A stretch of 64,000 bases of DNA from Puniceicoccales bacterium (GCA_031258545.1 JAIRMU010000023.1:21198-85197), one strand, 5' to 3'. Shown: positions 1 to 9,448, counted from the stretch's first letter. Numbers and translations are program-made. Notes: generated by a model not told the origin, from the letters alone.

Positions 1-1155
1 GATGTTTTTGAGGAAGATTGTCGCCAGCTAAATTTGTTGCAACCGGATGTGGAACCGCGTGCAACCGAGACTATTCAAGCACAATTGGACTTGATTGGTC
101 AACTCATGCAAAAAGGTTACGCCTATGTCTCAAAGGGATCGGTTTATTTTCGTATTGCATCTTTTAAAGATTACGGAAAGTTATCACGTTTGGACTCGCG
201 GTGTTGTCAGACTCAGGGAACGAATAGTGCAGGCGCATTAAACGATGCGGACGAGTATGAACGGGAGTGCGTAGGCGATTTTGTACTGTGGAAAAATAGA
301 AAACCGGATGACGGAGACGTTTTTTGGGAAAGCCCTTGGGGGCAGGGACGTCCGGGTTGGCACATCGAATGCAGCGCGATGTCACGCTTATATTTGGGAG
401 CCACGGTAGATTTACACGTCGGTGGCGTGGATTTGTGTTTTCCGCATCACGAAAACGAAATTGCTCAATCTGAAGCGGCTTACGGAGGAACTTTTGCACG
501 CCACTGGATGCACATCGCTCATCTGAAGGTAGATGGAGAAAAAATGTCCAAAAGTCTTGGCAATTTGCATACGGTTGCGTCTTTGTTGCAAAAAAATTAC
601 TCTCGAGAAGCCATCAGGTACGCCCTAATGGCCGGACACTACAGACATCCTTTGAATTTTACATTTGATTTACTGAATGCTTCCCAAAGTGCACTGCAGA
701 AACTTTATCAATACTTGTCACGCGTATTGGCAACAACTCAATTAACGGTAGAGACATTTGAACAAGAATATTTGCTACCTTCAACATTGGATCAGGTTGA
801 CTATTTGCAGGGATTTTTTGAAAGCTTGTGCGACGATTTGAATGTACCCAAAGCATTAGGTCAACTCTTTACATTTGTTAACGATGCTGACATGCAATCG
901 TTGGACGCAAAACAAATTTTATACGAGTTGGGGAGATGTATGTTCGTTTTGGGACTACCGGCACGCTTTTCTACGGATAATGTTATTATTCCTCTACCGG
1001 TAAGACGTATGGCAGAACAACGTTGGCAAGCGAAACAGGCATGTAACTATCAGGAGGCGGATGATATTCGACATATTCTATTGAAAGAAGGATGGCAGGT
1101 TTTAGACACCCAAGATGGCTACAAAGTAGTCCCCGTAAAAAACTATAAAAAATAG
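1..1155 (+). CDS. cysS: Cysteine--tRNA ligase, C-terminal part (5' end outside window)
   Basis: Class I aminoacyl-tRNA synthetase that charges tRNA-Cys in the cytoplasm. The frame is open from base 1, so the start and the HIGH motif lie upstream of the window. Seen here: the family stretch RATETI, the zinc-binding region with HIECSAMS and FPHHENEIAQSEA, and the KMSKS loop at 541-555 followed by LGN. The C-terminal helical DALR-like domain ends in a normal stop at 1155. About 384 codons are present of the roughly 460-490 usual for the family. A 440-base region holding the SRP RNA gene follows. The call is secure. Confidence 0.95.
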   Translation, partial: DVFEEDCRQLNLLQPDVEPRATETIQAQLDLIGQLMQKGYAYVSKGSVYFRIASFKDYGKLSRLDSRCCQTQGTNSAGALNDADEYERECVGDFVLWKNRKPDDGDVFWESPWGQGRPGWHIECSAMSRLYLGATVDLHVGGVDLCFPHHENEIAQSEAAYGGTFARHWMHIAHLKVDGEKMSKSLGNLHTVASLLQKNYSREAIRYALMAGHYRHPLNFTFDLLNASQSALQKLYQYLSRVLATTQLTVETFEQEYLLPSTLDQVDYLQGFFESLCDDLNVPKALGQLFTFVNDADMQSLDAKQILYELGRCMFVLGLPARFSTDNVIIPLPVRRMAEQRWQAKQACNYQEADDIRHILLKEGWQVLDTQDGYKVVPVKNYKK

Positions 1156-1367
1156 ATATTGCCCAAGCGTTAATAGATTTTTTAAGCAATAGACACATCA
1201 TTGTGCATATAATTGTCTTTAAAAGTTACGTCCCAAAAAAGAATGCCGGTAAGGCTATTCGGCTAAGCAAGTAACATGCATCGGGTTGTAAAATTCACGG
1301 TAACTAAATTTTCAAGATTGCTGCAACCGTATCACACTCTTAAGTCATTCTAATGCAGCCCATTTAC

Positions 1368-1470
1368 CAAAACAGTCAGGCACCCTACGGCACAAAAACT
1401 TTTAACTACCGCTGCTACTTTCCAGTCCTGACGGGGTTTGCCAAAGTCAATTGCATAGGACCCAACTGCG
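1368..1470 (-). ncRNA. ffs: Small bacterial SRP RNA (4.5S type)
   Basis: On the minus strand the segment contains the near-invariant helix 8 core: CCCCGTCAGGAC, the GGAA tetraloop (plus-strand 1420-1423) and AGTAGCAGCGGTA. The upstream GGGTCCTATGCA and the downstream TGTGCCGTAGGGTGCC form the distal stem (CCTA with TAGG). The tetraloop is closed by T-A instead of the usual C-G, with compensating partners, so the hairpin is kept. Length is about 100 nt, typical for the bacterial type without an Alu domain. A -35/-10 pair lies at the right distance upstream. The RNA binds Ffh and directs co-translational membrane targeting. The ends are estimates. Confidence 0.85.
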
Positions 1471-1476
1471 CAATCA

Positions 1477-1505
1477 ATTTGAAAAATTTAATGACCGCCT
1501 GTCAA
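1477..1505 (-). promoter_or_regulatory. Sigma-70-type promoter of the SRP RNA gene
   Basis: On the minus strand: TTGACA (1500-1505), 17-nt spacer, TCAAAT (1477-1482). The predicted start falls near 1470, exactly where the RNA homology begins. The -35 is consensus; the -10 matches 4 of 6. Confidence 0.55.
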
Positions 1506-1621
1506 TCATTATTCGATATACAATACATGTGAGTAGCGTAAAATGTCCAGTTGTCCAGTACATTTTTATCGACTTGCAATAAAATATTGCCTTCTTGGGT
1601 TTAGCTTTATTAATTGTAAGC

Positions 1622-2635
1622 ATGGATAAAAGGAAAAGTCTAACGTTCAAAGCTAGATCTACCGAAGAAATTATTCGCACGCTAAAGAAAAACTTTGGCG
1701 AAAATGTTCGAGTTCTTTCCATCTCCCAGATAAAAAGACGTGGATTAACTCGTTTTTTAAAAAAACCGCAATTTGAAATCACGGCCACCGCCGGTGAGGT
1801 CCCCATACAGGGAGCGATTCCCCAAGATCCTCTCATTACAACAAAAACCTTTACCAATCCGTCCTCATCTATACCTTTCAAACAACAAATTCAACGCATA
1901 TTGAGGCATTCGGGATTTTCTCAATCTCTTATGGATGCATTTTTTGAAGACGAGCCTTTTGGGGACCCATGCAATATACAAGAAATACTAAACCATTTTT
2001 TCCATTTTTTGCAAAAATCCTACGAGCAACTTAACGTAAAAGAGCCGGGACAACGCATTGCCTTAGTAGGGCCCTCGGGGGTGGGAAAGACTTTGACATT
2101 GTGTAAACTAATCGCTCGGGAAGTCTTTACGTTGGGACAAAAACCGGTGGTTATCAAACTCGATGGAGAACAATCCGGCGGACAGGATGTTTTGGGTACA
2201 TTTTGTAACATTCTGGGTATTTCCCTTTTTCAAGAAGGTGTTGACCAGTATATGTCTTATGATGCGCAACAAAAGATGTTGTTTGATCACGAAGGTGTAA
2301 ATTTTTTTGATCAGGATGCGGTCGGTTCTTGCAATGCAAAACTGGATCAGTGGTCAATCGATACACGGGTGTTAGTGATCAACGCACTCTACGATACCGA
2401 TTTTTTGGATCAATGCTTTTCAAAAATTAAGGATCTTAAATTAACTCACTGCATTTTTACGCATTTGGACGAGGTCACCCAGAGTAATAAACTGTGGCAA
2501 TACGTTCTCAAGAGAGGACTTAGCCCCTATTGCTTGTCTTTTGGGCAAAGCCTAACCGCAGATTTTACTCCCCATGTGCTCTCTTACCTGCTAAATAAAA
2601 CTAAAATCACCGAGGATCTATTAAAGCTTTATTGA
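1622..2635 (+). CDS. flhF: FlhF-like SRP-family GTPase, divergent
   Basis: FlhF is the third SRP GTPase; it places and numbers polar flagella. The start ATG at 1622 gives MDKRKSLTFKARSTEEII, which resembles the FlhF N-terminus; an in-frame start at 1595 adds only nine hydrophobic residues. The P-loop GPSGVGKT is at residues 150-157 and the C-terminal pattern THLDE ... FGQSLTADF fits the family. Odd points: the DTAGR (G3) motif expected after the P-loop is missing, with INALYDTDF at the corresponding place, and TKLDE is THLDE. GTP hydrolysis or dimerisation may therefore be altered. The gene overlaps the end of rsmD by 7 bases, convergently. It lies just downstream of the SRP RNA gene, but divergently from it. 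Confidence 0.7.
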   Translation: MDKRKSLTFKARSTEEIIRTLKKNFGENVRVLSISQIKRRGLTRFLKKPQFEITATAGEVPIQGAIPQDPLITTKTFTNPSSSIPFKQQIQRILRHSGFSQSLMDAFFEDEPFGDPCNIQEILNHFFHFLQKSYEQLNVKEPGQRIALVGPSGVGKTLTLCKLIAREVFTLGQKPVVIKLDGEQSGGQDVLGTFCNILGISLFQEGVDQYMSYDAQQKMLFDHEGVNFFDQDAVGSCNAKLDQWSIDTRVLVINALYDTDFLDQCFSKIKDLKLTHCIFTHLDEVTQSNKLWQYVLKRGLSPYCLSFGQSLTADFTPHVLSYLLNKTKITEDLLKLY

Positions 2636-3303
2636 TGACAATTTAGGTCGCAATCATCGTTAGGTCGCTGCCCAATTTTCGTATCCACACAATGGCAATC
2701 GTTGGATGTGTGCTGCAATGCCGTATTCACCTTGTAAAAATTGACCGATGGCGTCCCTTTTTTCTTACTCGAGGTCGATCTTAACGACGTCACAGGTGTC
2801 CACAAAGTGTCTTGAGGTAACGTGATTTCCGAAGGCGTTTCCAAAATCAATACGGCCAAACGGAAACGTTGAGCAAGCGATCGCAAAAGGTCATTCAAAG
2901 CATCTACATATTGCTGCCAATAACCATAGGGGGGATCTAAAAAAATAATTTGCACGTCCGCAAATTGTTTTAGGGGTGCCCGAAATACGTCTATTGCGGA
3001 AATTGTAGTAACGGTATTATAATCTATGCACGCGCTTTTACAAACTCGCGCGCAATTTTTACGCAACGTCTTGGCAACACCTACGTCTTTTTCTAAAAAA
3101 TGAACAGACTTACATCCACGACTCAAACATTCTAATCCGTATGCACCCGTGCCAGCAAAACAGTCTAAAACACAAGCTTCCCAAACCATATTCCCCAAAC
3201 GATTAAAAACTTGTTCTCTTGTAAAATCGGTTGCAGGCCGCACACCTTTACCTTGAGGAACATCCAATTGAATACCGCAAGCCTTTCCTCCCGTAATACG
3301 CAT
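2629..3303 (-). CDS. rsmD: 16S rRNA (guanine-966-N2)-methyltransferase RsmD
   Basis: S-adenosylmethionine-dependent enzyme that methylates G966 of 16S rRNA in the 30S subunit. Seen: N-terminal MRITGGKACG and the PATDFTREQVFNRL stretch typical of RsmD, the SAM-binding motif LDCFAGTGAYGLE, and the catalytic DPPYGYW. At 224 aa it is slightly longer than the usual 180-200, with a polar His/Asn/Cys-rich tail of about 30 residues. It follows gltX on the same strand with a 77-base gap. Its end overlaps the end of flhF. Confidence 0.9.
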   Translation of the reverse strand: MRITGGKACGIQLDVPQGKGVRPATDFTREQVFNRLGNMVWEACVLDCFAGTGAYGLECLSRGCKSVHFLEKDVGVAKTLRKNCARVCKSACIDYNTVTTISAIDVFRAPLKQFADVQIIFLDPPYGYWQQYVDALNDLLRSLAQRFRLAVLILETPSEITLPQDTLWTPVTSLRSTSSKKKGTPSVNFYKVNTALQHTSNDCHCVDTKIGQRPNDDCDLNCHQ

Positions 3304-3380
3304 AAACTTTCATATTTTCCGCATCCACAGATAAAAACTTTTTACAGTCATCCGCGGATCCATTACATTATGTTTGTTCG

Positions 3381-4709
3381 TTACAATGCCAAACTATTGA
3401 GATCCAACGTTAAAAATCTTTGAATGCGTTCCAGGACGCTTGCCTTGCCGAGAACCGCCAACATTGCGTACAGCCCAGGCCCTACGCCACGGCCGGATAC
3501 GGCAAAACGAAGCGTGTGAACGTAATGGCCCAGAGGTATTTGTTTTTGTGCACTCATGGCTTTCAGTGCCGATTCAATGGCCGCCGGTTCAAAGGGTGTA
3601 TTGGACAAAAGATCGGTAATGTCCACAAGACGTTCTTTGGGAGAATATTTACAAACTTTTTTCATTTCCTGAACATCGTACTCAAAATCATTATCAAAAA
3701 AGAAAGCAATAAAATGGGGTAATGATTCAAAAGACCTCAACTTCTCTTGAACAATGCTTAAAACCTGCCGCAAGTAAGCATCGTCTTCAAAAAATTTCTC
3801 GCATCGCGTCACTTGTAACACGTGCAAACTGCGCGTATAAAATTCCTCTTTCGGTAAGTGCTTCAAATGTTCTGCATTTGTAAAATTTAACTTCTTTTCG
3901 TCAAATCGGGCATGTGTTTTGTTGATACCCGACAGGTCAAATGCATCGATAATTTCCTTCACGGATAAAATATCCTTATCGTTTTTTGGAGACCATCCCA
4001 AAAGCGCAAGATAATTTACCAAAGCATCGGGTAAAAAAAATTTATCCCTATACGTTTCCACCAAAGAACCTTGATCTCTTTTACTCATTTTCCCAGAACC
4101 TTCCGTCTTTAAAATGAGTGGGATATGCGCAAATCTAGGTGCAGGTACATCCCAAGCCTTGTATAATTCCAAATGTTTACTTGTATTTGATAAATGGTCT
4201 TCGCCACGAATGACGTGCGTAATTTTCATGGCGATATCATCCACCACATTCACAAAATGAAAAACAGGTGTGCCGTTGGACCTATAAATAACAAAATCTT
4301 TTTCCTCCAAACGGTGAACAGGTCCGTGGATTACATCATCAATGACCTGCATCTGCCCGGAAACTTTAAGCCAGATGGCGCCTTCTTTTTCGTAAACACA
4401 GCCTCGTCGACGCAATGCTTCCAAGTAGGCTTGATAAATTTCCCCGCGCTCACTCTGATAATATGGACCGTAAGTACCCCCGACTTCAGGTCCTTCGTCC
4501 CAAGTAAGCCCCATCCATCTTAAGTCTGTTAACAACGAATCCAAAGATTCCTTCGTATTGCGTTCGGCATCCGAATCTTCGATACGCAAAACGAAGGTTC
4601 CACCCGTACGTTTTGCATAAAGCCAATTAAATAAAGCTGTACGTGCCCCTCCGATATGAAAATAACCGGTTGGACTAGGTGCAAAGCGAACTCTTACGTG
4701 CGTCATCAT
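3381..4709 (-). CDS. gltX: Glutamate--tRNA ligase
   Basis: Class I synthetase that charges tRNA-Glu (or a non-discriminating form). HIGH-type motif in PSPTGYFHIGGARTALFN near the N-terminus, the IEDSD substrate motif, and KMSKRDQGS as the KMSKS loop. 442 aa, slightly shorter than the usual 460-490. Two consecutive ATGs are present at the start (4709 and 4706). The start abuts the pseC stop, so the gene is the last of the glyS-pseC-gltX operon and is probably translated by coupling. Confidence 0.95.
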   Translation of the reverse strand: MMTHVRVRFAPSPTGYFHIGGARTALFNWLYAKRTGGTFVLRIEDSDAERNTKESLDSLLTDLRWMGLTWDEGPEVGGTYGPYYQSERGEIYQAYLEALRRRGCVYEKEGAIWLKVSGQMQVIDDVIHGPVHRLEEKDFVIYRSNGTPVFHFVNVVDDIAMKITHVIRGEDHLSNTSKHLELYKAWDVPAPRFAHIPLILKTEGSGKMSKRDQGSLVETYRDKFFLPDALVNYLALLGWSPKNDKDILSVKEIIDAFDLSGINKTHARFDEKKLNFTNAEHLKHLPKEEFYTRSLHVLQVTRCEKFFEDDAYLRQVLSIVQEKLRSFESLPHFIAFFFDNDFEYDVQEMKKVCKYSPKERLVDITDLLSNTPFEPAAIESALKAMSAQKQIPLGHYVHTLRFAVSGRGVGPGLYAMLAVLGKASVLERIQRFLTLDLNSLAL

Positions 4710-5858
4710 TCACAGCTGATTACAAAATTTGGCCAAAATTTCCAAGACGTAATCTTGATCTTCTTCCGAAAAATCTGGATATATCGGAATACTCAAACAG
4801 CCTTGATAATATTTTTCTGCCCCCGGCAAAGAAAATTCTCCCAACCATTGCTTGTATAATTCCATTTTATAGAGAGGCACGTAGTGCACATGCGTTTCTA
4901 TGCCGTAAGATTGCAGAAAAATATAGGCAGCATCACGCATTTCTTGATTGCTAAAATGGACAACAAATAAATGGTAAGCGCTTCCCAACACCTTGGGCGT
5001 TGGCGTAAGAAAATTACAATAGGGTTCTCCCTGGAGACGCTCATGATAACGATTGGCAATCGCTTTCCGCTTACTCAAAAAGAAGGGCAATCGTTTCAGT
5101 TGCGACACCCCCAAAGCGGCCTGCAAATCCGTCATACGATAATTGTATCCCCACAACTGTTGCGTACGTAAATATGAATTTTCCTGGCGCACCAAACCAT
5201 GATTTCTCAACAAACGTATCGCATGAGCCAAATCGGGATCACGCGTAGCAACTGCACCTCCCTCAGCACAACAAATGGATTTTAAAGGATGGAAACTCAA
5301 TACAGCTAAATCACTGTGACTGCACGAAGCACTTTTGTATACCTGCTGATCATGTACGTATTCGCCTCCCAAACTATGGGCCGCATCTTCTACGATGGAA
5401 GCTCCATAATACTGGGCCAAATTATCAATGGCCGGCAAATTTATAGGAATACCCTGCAGAGAAACGGGAACAATCGCCATCTTTGTGGGTTTATTGCCGG
5501 AAGTCGCTTTCAACATCTGTTCCAAATTATTTACATCCATTAAGCCCGTCTGCGGATCCACATCGACAAAATGAATGTTTGCCCCAACCGCATGCAGCAT
5601 ATTCGCGGTAGCTGCAAACGTAACGGGAGAAGTAAAAACGGTGGCACCCTCCAGATCCAAAGCAAGGTAACTCAAATGCAAAGCGGCCGTCCCACTGGAA
5701 ACCACAACCACATCCCGGACGTTCAAATAACGTTTTAAAGCCTCTTCGAACGTTGTTATCTGCGACCCTTGTGTGAGCAAATCACCTTTTAAAGTTTCTG
5801 CAACTGCCTGGATGTCACTTTCATCAATGGATTGATGTGAATACGAAATATGTTTCAT
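4710..5858 (-). CDS. pseC: PLP-dependent aminotransferase of the DegT/PseC family (probable pseudaminic-acid pathway transaminase)
   Basis: Sugar aminotransferase that in PseC converts a UDP-4-keto-6-deoxy-AltNAc to the 4-amino sugar, on the route to pseudaminic acid, a flagellin glycan. The N-terminus ISYSHQSIDESDIQAV, then LLTQG, SSGTAALHLSY, and SPVTFAATANM are close to the Campylobacter/Helicobacter PseC pattern. The PLP lysine is in SFHPLKSICCAEGG. It sits between glyS (3-base gap) and gltX (no gap) in one operon. The flagellar link is supported by flhF, flgN and csrA elsewhere in the window. No other pse genes are seen here, so a generic DegT/ArnB-type role remains possible. Confidence 0.75.
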   Translation of the reverse strand: MKHISYSHQSIDESDIQAVAETLKGDLLTQGSQITTFEEALKRYLNVRDVVVVSSGTAALHLSYLALDLEGATVFTSPVTFAATANMLHAVGANIHFVDVDPQTGLMDVNNLEQMLKATSGNKPTKMAIVPVSLQGIPINLPAIDNLAQYYGASIVEDAAHSLGGEYVHDQQVYKSASCSHSDLAVLSFHPLKSICCAEGGAVATRDPDLAHAIRLLRNHGLVRQENSYLRTQQLWGYNYRMTDLQAALGVSQLKRLPFFLSKRKAIANRYHERLQGEPYCNFLTPTPKVLGSAYHLFVVHFSNQEMRDAAYIFLQSYGIETHVHYVPLYKMELYKQWLGEFSLPGAEKYYQGCLSIPIYPDFSEEDQDYVLEILAKFCNQL

Positions 5859-5861
5859 AAA

Positions 5862-7358
5862 TTATGCAAGGTGTTGGGCAAAAAATGCCAATAATTCAGT
5901 TTGATTCAAACGCACTTGTTCCGTGCTATCTCGATCACGCAACGTATACGTATCATTTTCCAACGAATCAAAATCAACCGTTACACACCACGGGGTACCG
6001 ACTTCATCCATGCGACGGTAACGTCGACCGATGGCCCCCGATTCGTCGTAAATCGTATACCAACGCTTCTGCAAGTATTTAAACAAAGCACGTGCCTTAT
6101 CCACAATGGCTGCCTTATTTTTTACCAATGGAAATACGGCTATTTTAATGGGAGCAATCGCCGGTTGGAAATGCAAGACAACCCTTTTTTCTCCGTTAAT
6201 TTCATCTTCGTCGTATGCCGAAACCAGTAAGGCCAAAAAAATCCTATCAACGCCCACAGAAGGCTCAATAACGTACGGTACATAACGTGCTTGATGCGCT
6301 TCATCGAAAAATTCCATCGAAACACCGCTGTGCATTTGATGCTGTTTCAGGTCAAAATCCCCACGAACGGCAATACCTTCCAATTCCTGAACACCAAATG
6401 GATACTTAAATACAATGTCCGTACAAGCTTTCGCATAATGCGCTAAATCTTCTTTAGCATGTTCTTGGAAATCCAACAATGCCTCCTTTATACCTATGGA
6501 ACAATGCCAATCGTAACGTACTTTAATCCATTGTTGATACAAATCGGGCCACAAAGTTTCGTCATTACGGAAAAAATACTCAATTTCCATTTGTTCAAAT
6601 TCTCTCGATCTAAAAATGAAATTGCGGGGGGTTATTTCGTTACGAAAGGCCTTGCCGATCTGAGCGATACCAAAAGGTAATTTTACCCGCGTTGCATCCA
6701 CCACATTTTTGAAATGGATAAAAATACCTTGAGCCGTCTCCGGCCGCAAATAAGCAATATTGGCGTCGGTTGCCACGGCTCCAACATGCGTACTGAACAT
6801 TAAATTAAATGCACGTGGGGGTGTTAAATCACCCGGCTTATCCGTTGCCGGTGACGGAATTAGATTGTATTCTTCCATGGTGGCCTCCGTCAAAGGCCTC
6901 AATTGTAATGGGTCCAATGTTTCATGCGAACGATTGACTTGTTGCCGCAAATGTTGCGCTTTTTTTAAGGCTTCCGCATCCCGCGCACCCGAATCCACAA
7001 CGCAGACGTAACCCAGCACTTCGTGTTGGATGGACACCGGACTGTAAAAGACATGATCGGCCCTGTAGCGCACCTTAGTAACCCTACAATCAACCATAGG
7101 ATCCGAAAAACCATCCACATGCCCCGATGATTTCCAGACGTTCGGATGCAAAATAATGGAACTATCCAAGCCGACAATGTCCTCACGTTCGTGAACCATG
7201 GCTTTCCACCAAGCAGTTTTTATATTGCGTTTCAACTCCACACCCAAAGGTCCATAGTCAAAAAAACCATTTAATCCACCATAAATATCGGATGATAAAA
7301 AGACAAAACCCTTACGTTTACAAAACGCAACCAAGTCTTTCATATCCACCGTACCCAT
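5862..7358 (-). CDS. glyS: Glycine--tRNA ligase, dimeric eukaryote/archaea-like type
   Basis: Class II synthetase that charges tRNA-Gly. Opening residues DLVAFCKRKGFVFLSSDIYG and NGFFDYGPLGVELKRN are characteristic of the homodimeric (alpha2) GlyRS, not the alpha2beta2 type. Motif 2 is in AFRNEITPRNFIFRSREFEQ and motif 3 near YVIEPSVGVDRIFLALL. The start is taken as ATG 7358; a TTG at 7364 and an ATG at 7343 are alternatives, and none has a clear Shine-Dalgarno sequence. It is the first gene of the glyS-pseC-gltX operon. Confidence 0.93.
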   Translation of the reverse strand: MGTVDMKDLVAFCKRKGFVFLSSDIYGGLNGFFDYGPLGVELKRNIKTAWWKAMVHEREDIVGLDSSIILHPNVWKSSGHVDGFSDPMVDCRVTKVRYRADHVFYSPVSIQHEVLGYVCVVDSGARDAEALKKAQHLRQQVNRSHETLDPLQLRPLTEATMEEYNLIPSPATDKPGDLTPPRAFNLMFSTHVGAVATDANIAYLRPETAQGIFIHFKNVVDATRVKLPFGIAQIGKAFRNEITPRNFIFRSREFEQMEIEYFFRNDETLWPDLYQQWIKVRYDWHCSIGIKEALLDFQEHAKEDLAHYAKACTDIVFKYPFGVQELEGIAVRGDFDLKQHQMHSGVSMEFFDEAHQARYVPYVIEPSVGVDRIFLALLVSAYDEDEINGEKRVVLHFQPAIAPIKIAVFPLVKNKAAIVDKARALFKYLQKRWYTIYDESGAIGRRYRRMDEVGTPWCVTVDFDSLENDTYTLRDRDSTEQVRLNQTELLAFFAQHLA

Positions 7359-7602
7359 AAACAATCAGATTGCATTTAAAATGTTTCCCATAATACCTGC
7401 AAGTCAAATAACCGATTTCTTGTAAGAATCACCTAAAATTATACAATGATTCTGAGGCTACGAAGATCCTCTGTTCTAAAACACAAGTCTATCATCATTA
7501 GTATGCATGTTACACAGATTATTTTCTACCCATCTTGTCCATCTTAAAAAAAACTAAAGTTTTTTATAGGTAAGTCGATATATGCATTAAACCTTTAAAA
7601 TT

Positions 7603-7986
7603 ATGTCTACCCCAATTAATGCCAACTCACCCACAGGGTACTTCCCACTACAAAACGAAGCACTTGATAGTCAAAAAAATCAATCGACTCAAATAACAGC
7701 GCAACGACAAGATCCACTATCAAAACCCGCACAAGATGTCGTAAAAGCAGCTCAAACGGCTACCGACATTGCCATTGGTAGCGACGCAGAATCAGCTCTA
7801 AAGAAAACCTTAGGGCAAATTGTTATAGAAAATACGGTTCGCAAGCGTGAACAAAGTGAACGTGTCGAAGCCGATACAAATCTAAAAAGAGACATTGGTA
7901 GTACCGATGGTACGAGCGGCATAGGTACCGTTAACACGGAAGGTCTCCCTCCGGCCGAAGTTGGTGCAAAACCCAAAGTTGACTAA
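7603..7986 (+). CDS. Orphan 127-aa polar protein, possible secreted protein
   Basis: No family recognised. The product is hydrophilic, rich in Gln, Thr, Ser and Ala, with a disordered-looking N-terminus (MSTPINANSPTG) and no signal peptide, membrane segment or cysteine. Residues 43-59 contain AAQTATDIAIG, which resembles the first 11-residue repeat of the 837-aa protein at 9449-11962 (AAQTATNAVVG). A Ser/Thr/Asn-rich N-terminus without a Sec signal is what type III substrates often show; that role is inference. It is a single gene with about 240 bases of non-coding DNA on either side. Confidence 0.55.
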   Translation: MSTPINANSPTGYFPLQNEALDSQKNQSTQITAQRQDPLSKPAQDVVKAAQTATDIAIGSDAESALKKTLGQIVIENTVRKREQSERVEADTNLKRDIGSTDGTSGIGTVNTEGLPPAEVGAKPKVD

Positions 7987-8202
7987 GTATTTTAAGATAG
8001 GTAGCAGAAAATCTATTTCACAGGCCTTGAATTTTAGCAGTCATTGCGAGTATAAAAAACGTTGCATAACTGCTTTTTCATAGACTTTACATAAAAATGT
8101 ATAAAACGCTGAGAAGTCTAGGAACTTATGGTCTCCATAGATCGTGTAACGGATTTTACACCTTTAAAAGCAATAACGAGACTACAATACTCTAATATAA
8201 AC

Positions 8203-8233
8203 AAAAAGAGAAGAAATTGTACTTTTCTTCTCT
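8203..8233 (-). terminator. Rho-independent terminator of the FKBP gene
   Basis: Perfect 10-bp inverted repeat AGAGAAGAAA (8207-8216) / TTTCTTCTCT (8224-8233) with a 7-nt loop. On the minus strand it is followed by TTTTTG. It lies 25 bases past the stop of the isomerase gene. Confidence 0.75.
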
Positions 8234-8257
8234 TCAAAATGCGAAACTGGGCAACGA

Positions 8258-9148
8258 CTAATTTGTTTTAGACGATTCTGGTTTTTCAACAGATTTTATG
8301 GCTTCATTCTTAAGGATATTTACCAGCTCAATATCAAAAATCAAATGAGAGCCTGCAGGAATACTTGGAATATCAAATTCTCCGTATCCTAACTCAGATG
8401 GGACATACAGGACAATTTTTCCACCTTTGCCGACGAGCTGAACCCCTTCCTTAATACCTGGGACTACCCCATTTAAAGGGAAAGTGACCGTTCTGTCCTT
8501 CGATTCATCAAATACTTTACCGTCAATAAGGCGCCCCGTATAACGAATCTCTACATTATCCATTTCGCTTGGCTTTTGTGCTTCATCACCCGTAGCAATA
8601 ATCTCGTAAGCTAATCCGGTAGCCGTCGTCTTAATTGCCGGTTTTGTTTTAAGTAAATTTTCCATGTAAGTTTTGCCCGCTTTTCTATTATTTTCGGCAA
8701 TCGCTTTGATTTCAACTTGGTGGATTTTTGCGTATGCGGCAGATTTTTCCTGTAAAAACGTCTGCAAATCTTCCATTACTTCTCCCAATGCACATGGCAA
8801 TTCTTCACCGCGAGCTGCCATTTGAACACCACTCATCACGTGTTCTACCTCTTTAGCACTGAGCCCTAAATTTTTAACCCCACTTTGCATAAAAGTAACC
8901 CAACCATATGTTTTTAAAAAGTTAGCCTGTTGATCCTCTGTAAAAGTTTTTTTCACTTCTGCAGCCTCTTTGCCCACTTTACTTTCATTATCCTTGGATT
9001 CATTGGCTGCACCTGTCGCACCACGCGGTGTTTTTTCTTCAGCCTTTACTTCACTTTTGACGCTCTTATCCGTTTCGACACCCATTAAACAACCTGCCCC
9101 TATTAAAACGGATACCCCAACATTTGTTAATCCTTTAAATAATTTCAT
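8258..9148 (-). CDS. FKBP-type peptidyl-prolyl isomerase, Mip/FkpA-like, probably exported
   Basis: Prolyl isomerase that assists folding of envelope or secreted proteins. The N-terminus MKLFKGLTNVGVSVLIGAGC is a signal sequence with a possible but imperfect lipobox. A charged linker (residues 25-65) and an alpha-helical dimerisation-like domain (about 70-165) precede the FKBP domain (about 172-280), with YTGRLIDGKVFDES, GVVPGIKEGV, PSELGYGE and IPAGSHLIFDIEL conserved. This arrangement matches Mip/FkpA/FklB. It lies between two orphan genes that may encode secreted proteins. Its terminator and a near-consensus promoter are visible. Confidence 0.88.
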   Translation of the reverse strand: MKLFKGLTNVGVSVLIGAGCLMGVETDKSVKSEVKAEEKTPRGATGAANESKDNESKVGKEAAEVKKTFTEDQQANFLKTYGWVTFMQSGVKNLGLSAKEVEHVMSGVQMAARGEELPCALGEVMEDLQTFLQEKSAAYAKIHQVEIKAIAENNRKAGKTYMENLLKTKPAIKTTATGLAYEIIATGDEAQKPSEMDNVEIRYTGRLIDGKVFDESKDRTVTFPLNGVVPGIKEGVQLVGKGGKIVLYVPSELGYGEFDIPSIPAGSHLIFDIELVNILKNEAIKSVEKPESSKTN

Positions 9149-9157
9149 AGACTGGTC

Positions 9158-9186
9158 ATTATTTGTAAAAGAAATTTGAAGGTCAA
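9158..9186 (-). promoter_or_regulatory. Promoter of the FKBP gene, nearly leaderless
   Basis: Minus strand: TTGACC (9181-9186), 17-nt spacer, AATAAT (9158-9163), then 9 nt to the ATG at 9148. The expected transcription start leaves a leader of about 2 nt. Each box matches 5 of 6. Confidence 0.5.
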
Positions 9187-9448
9187 TTGTTTTTTAGCAA
9201 TAAATTATCATTTATTTACATTCTGGAGCATTGAATAAGGGCATCCTGTGGAAACAAAATTTTCAACAACCCCTCGATGCAAAAATTGTTCGCATTCTAA
9301 GCCATTGTTGTTGAACCCTCTCATAAGCAACCCAGTTTTGAGGTATGAATGCAATTGAGGCACAGCCATATCGTTACCCTAATGACTTCCAACAAATTTT
9401 GCAACGCAGCGGCAACACACTTTCCATGAAAACAACCTACAACATGCA
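9187..9448. other. Non-coding gap between two minus-strand genes
   Basis: No credible ORF, RNA gene or terminator seen in this AT-rich stretch between the FKBP promoter and the end of the 837-aa gene. Confidence 0.4.

Noticed and set aside
7545..7566. AAAAAACT/AGTTTTTT palindrome before the 127-aa gene
   Set aside because: The loop is only two bases and the arms are nearly homopolymeric; probably chance in AT-rich DNA.
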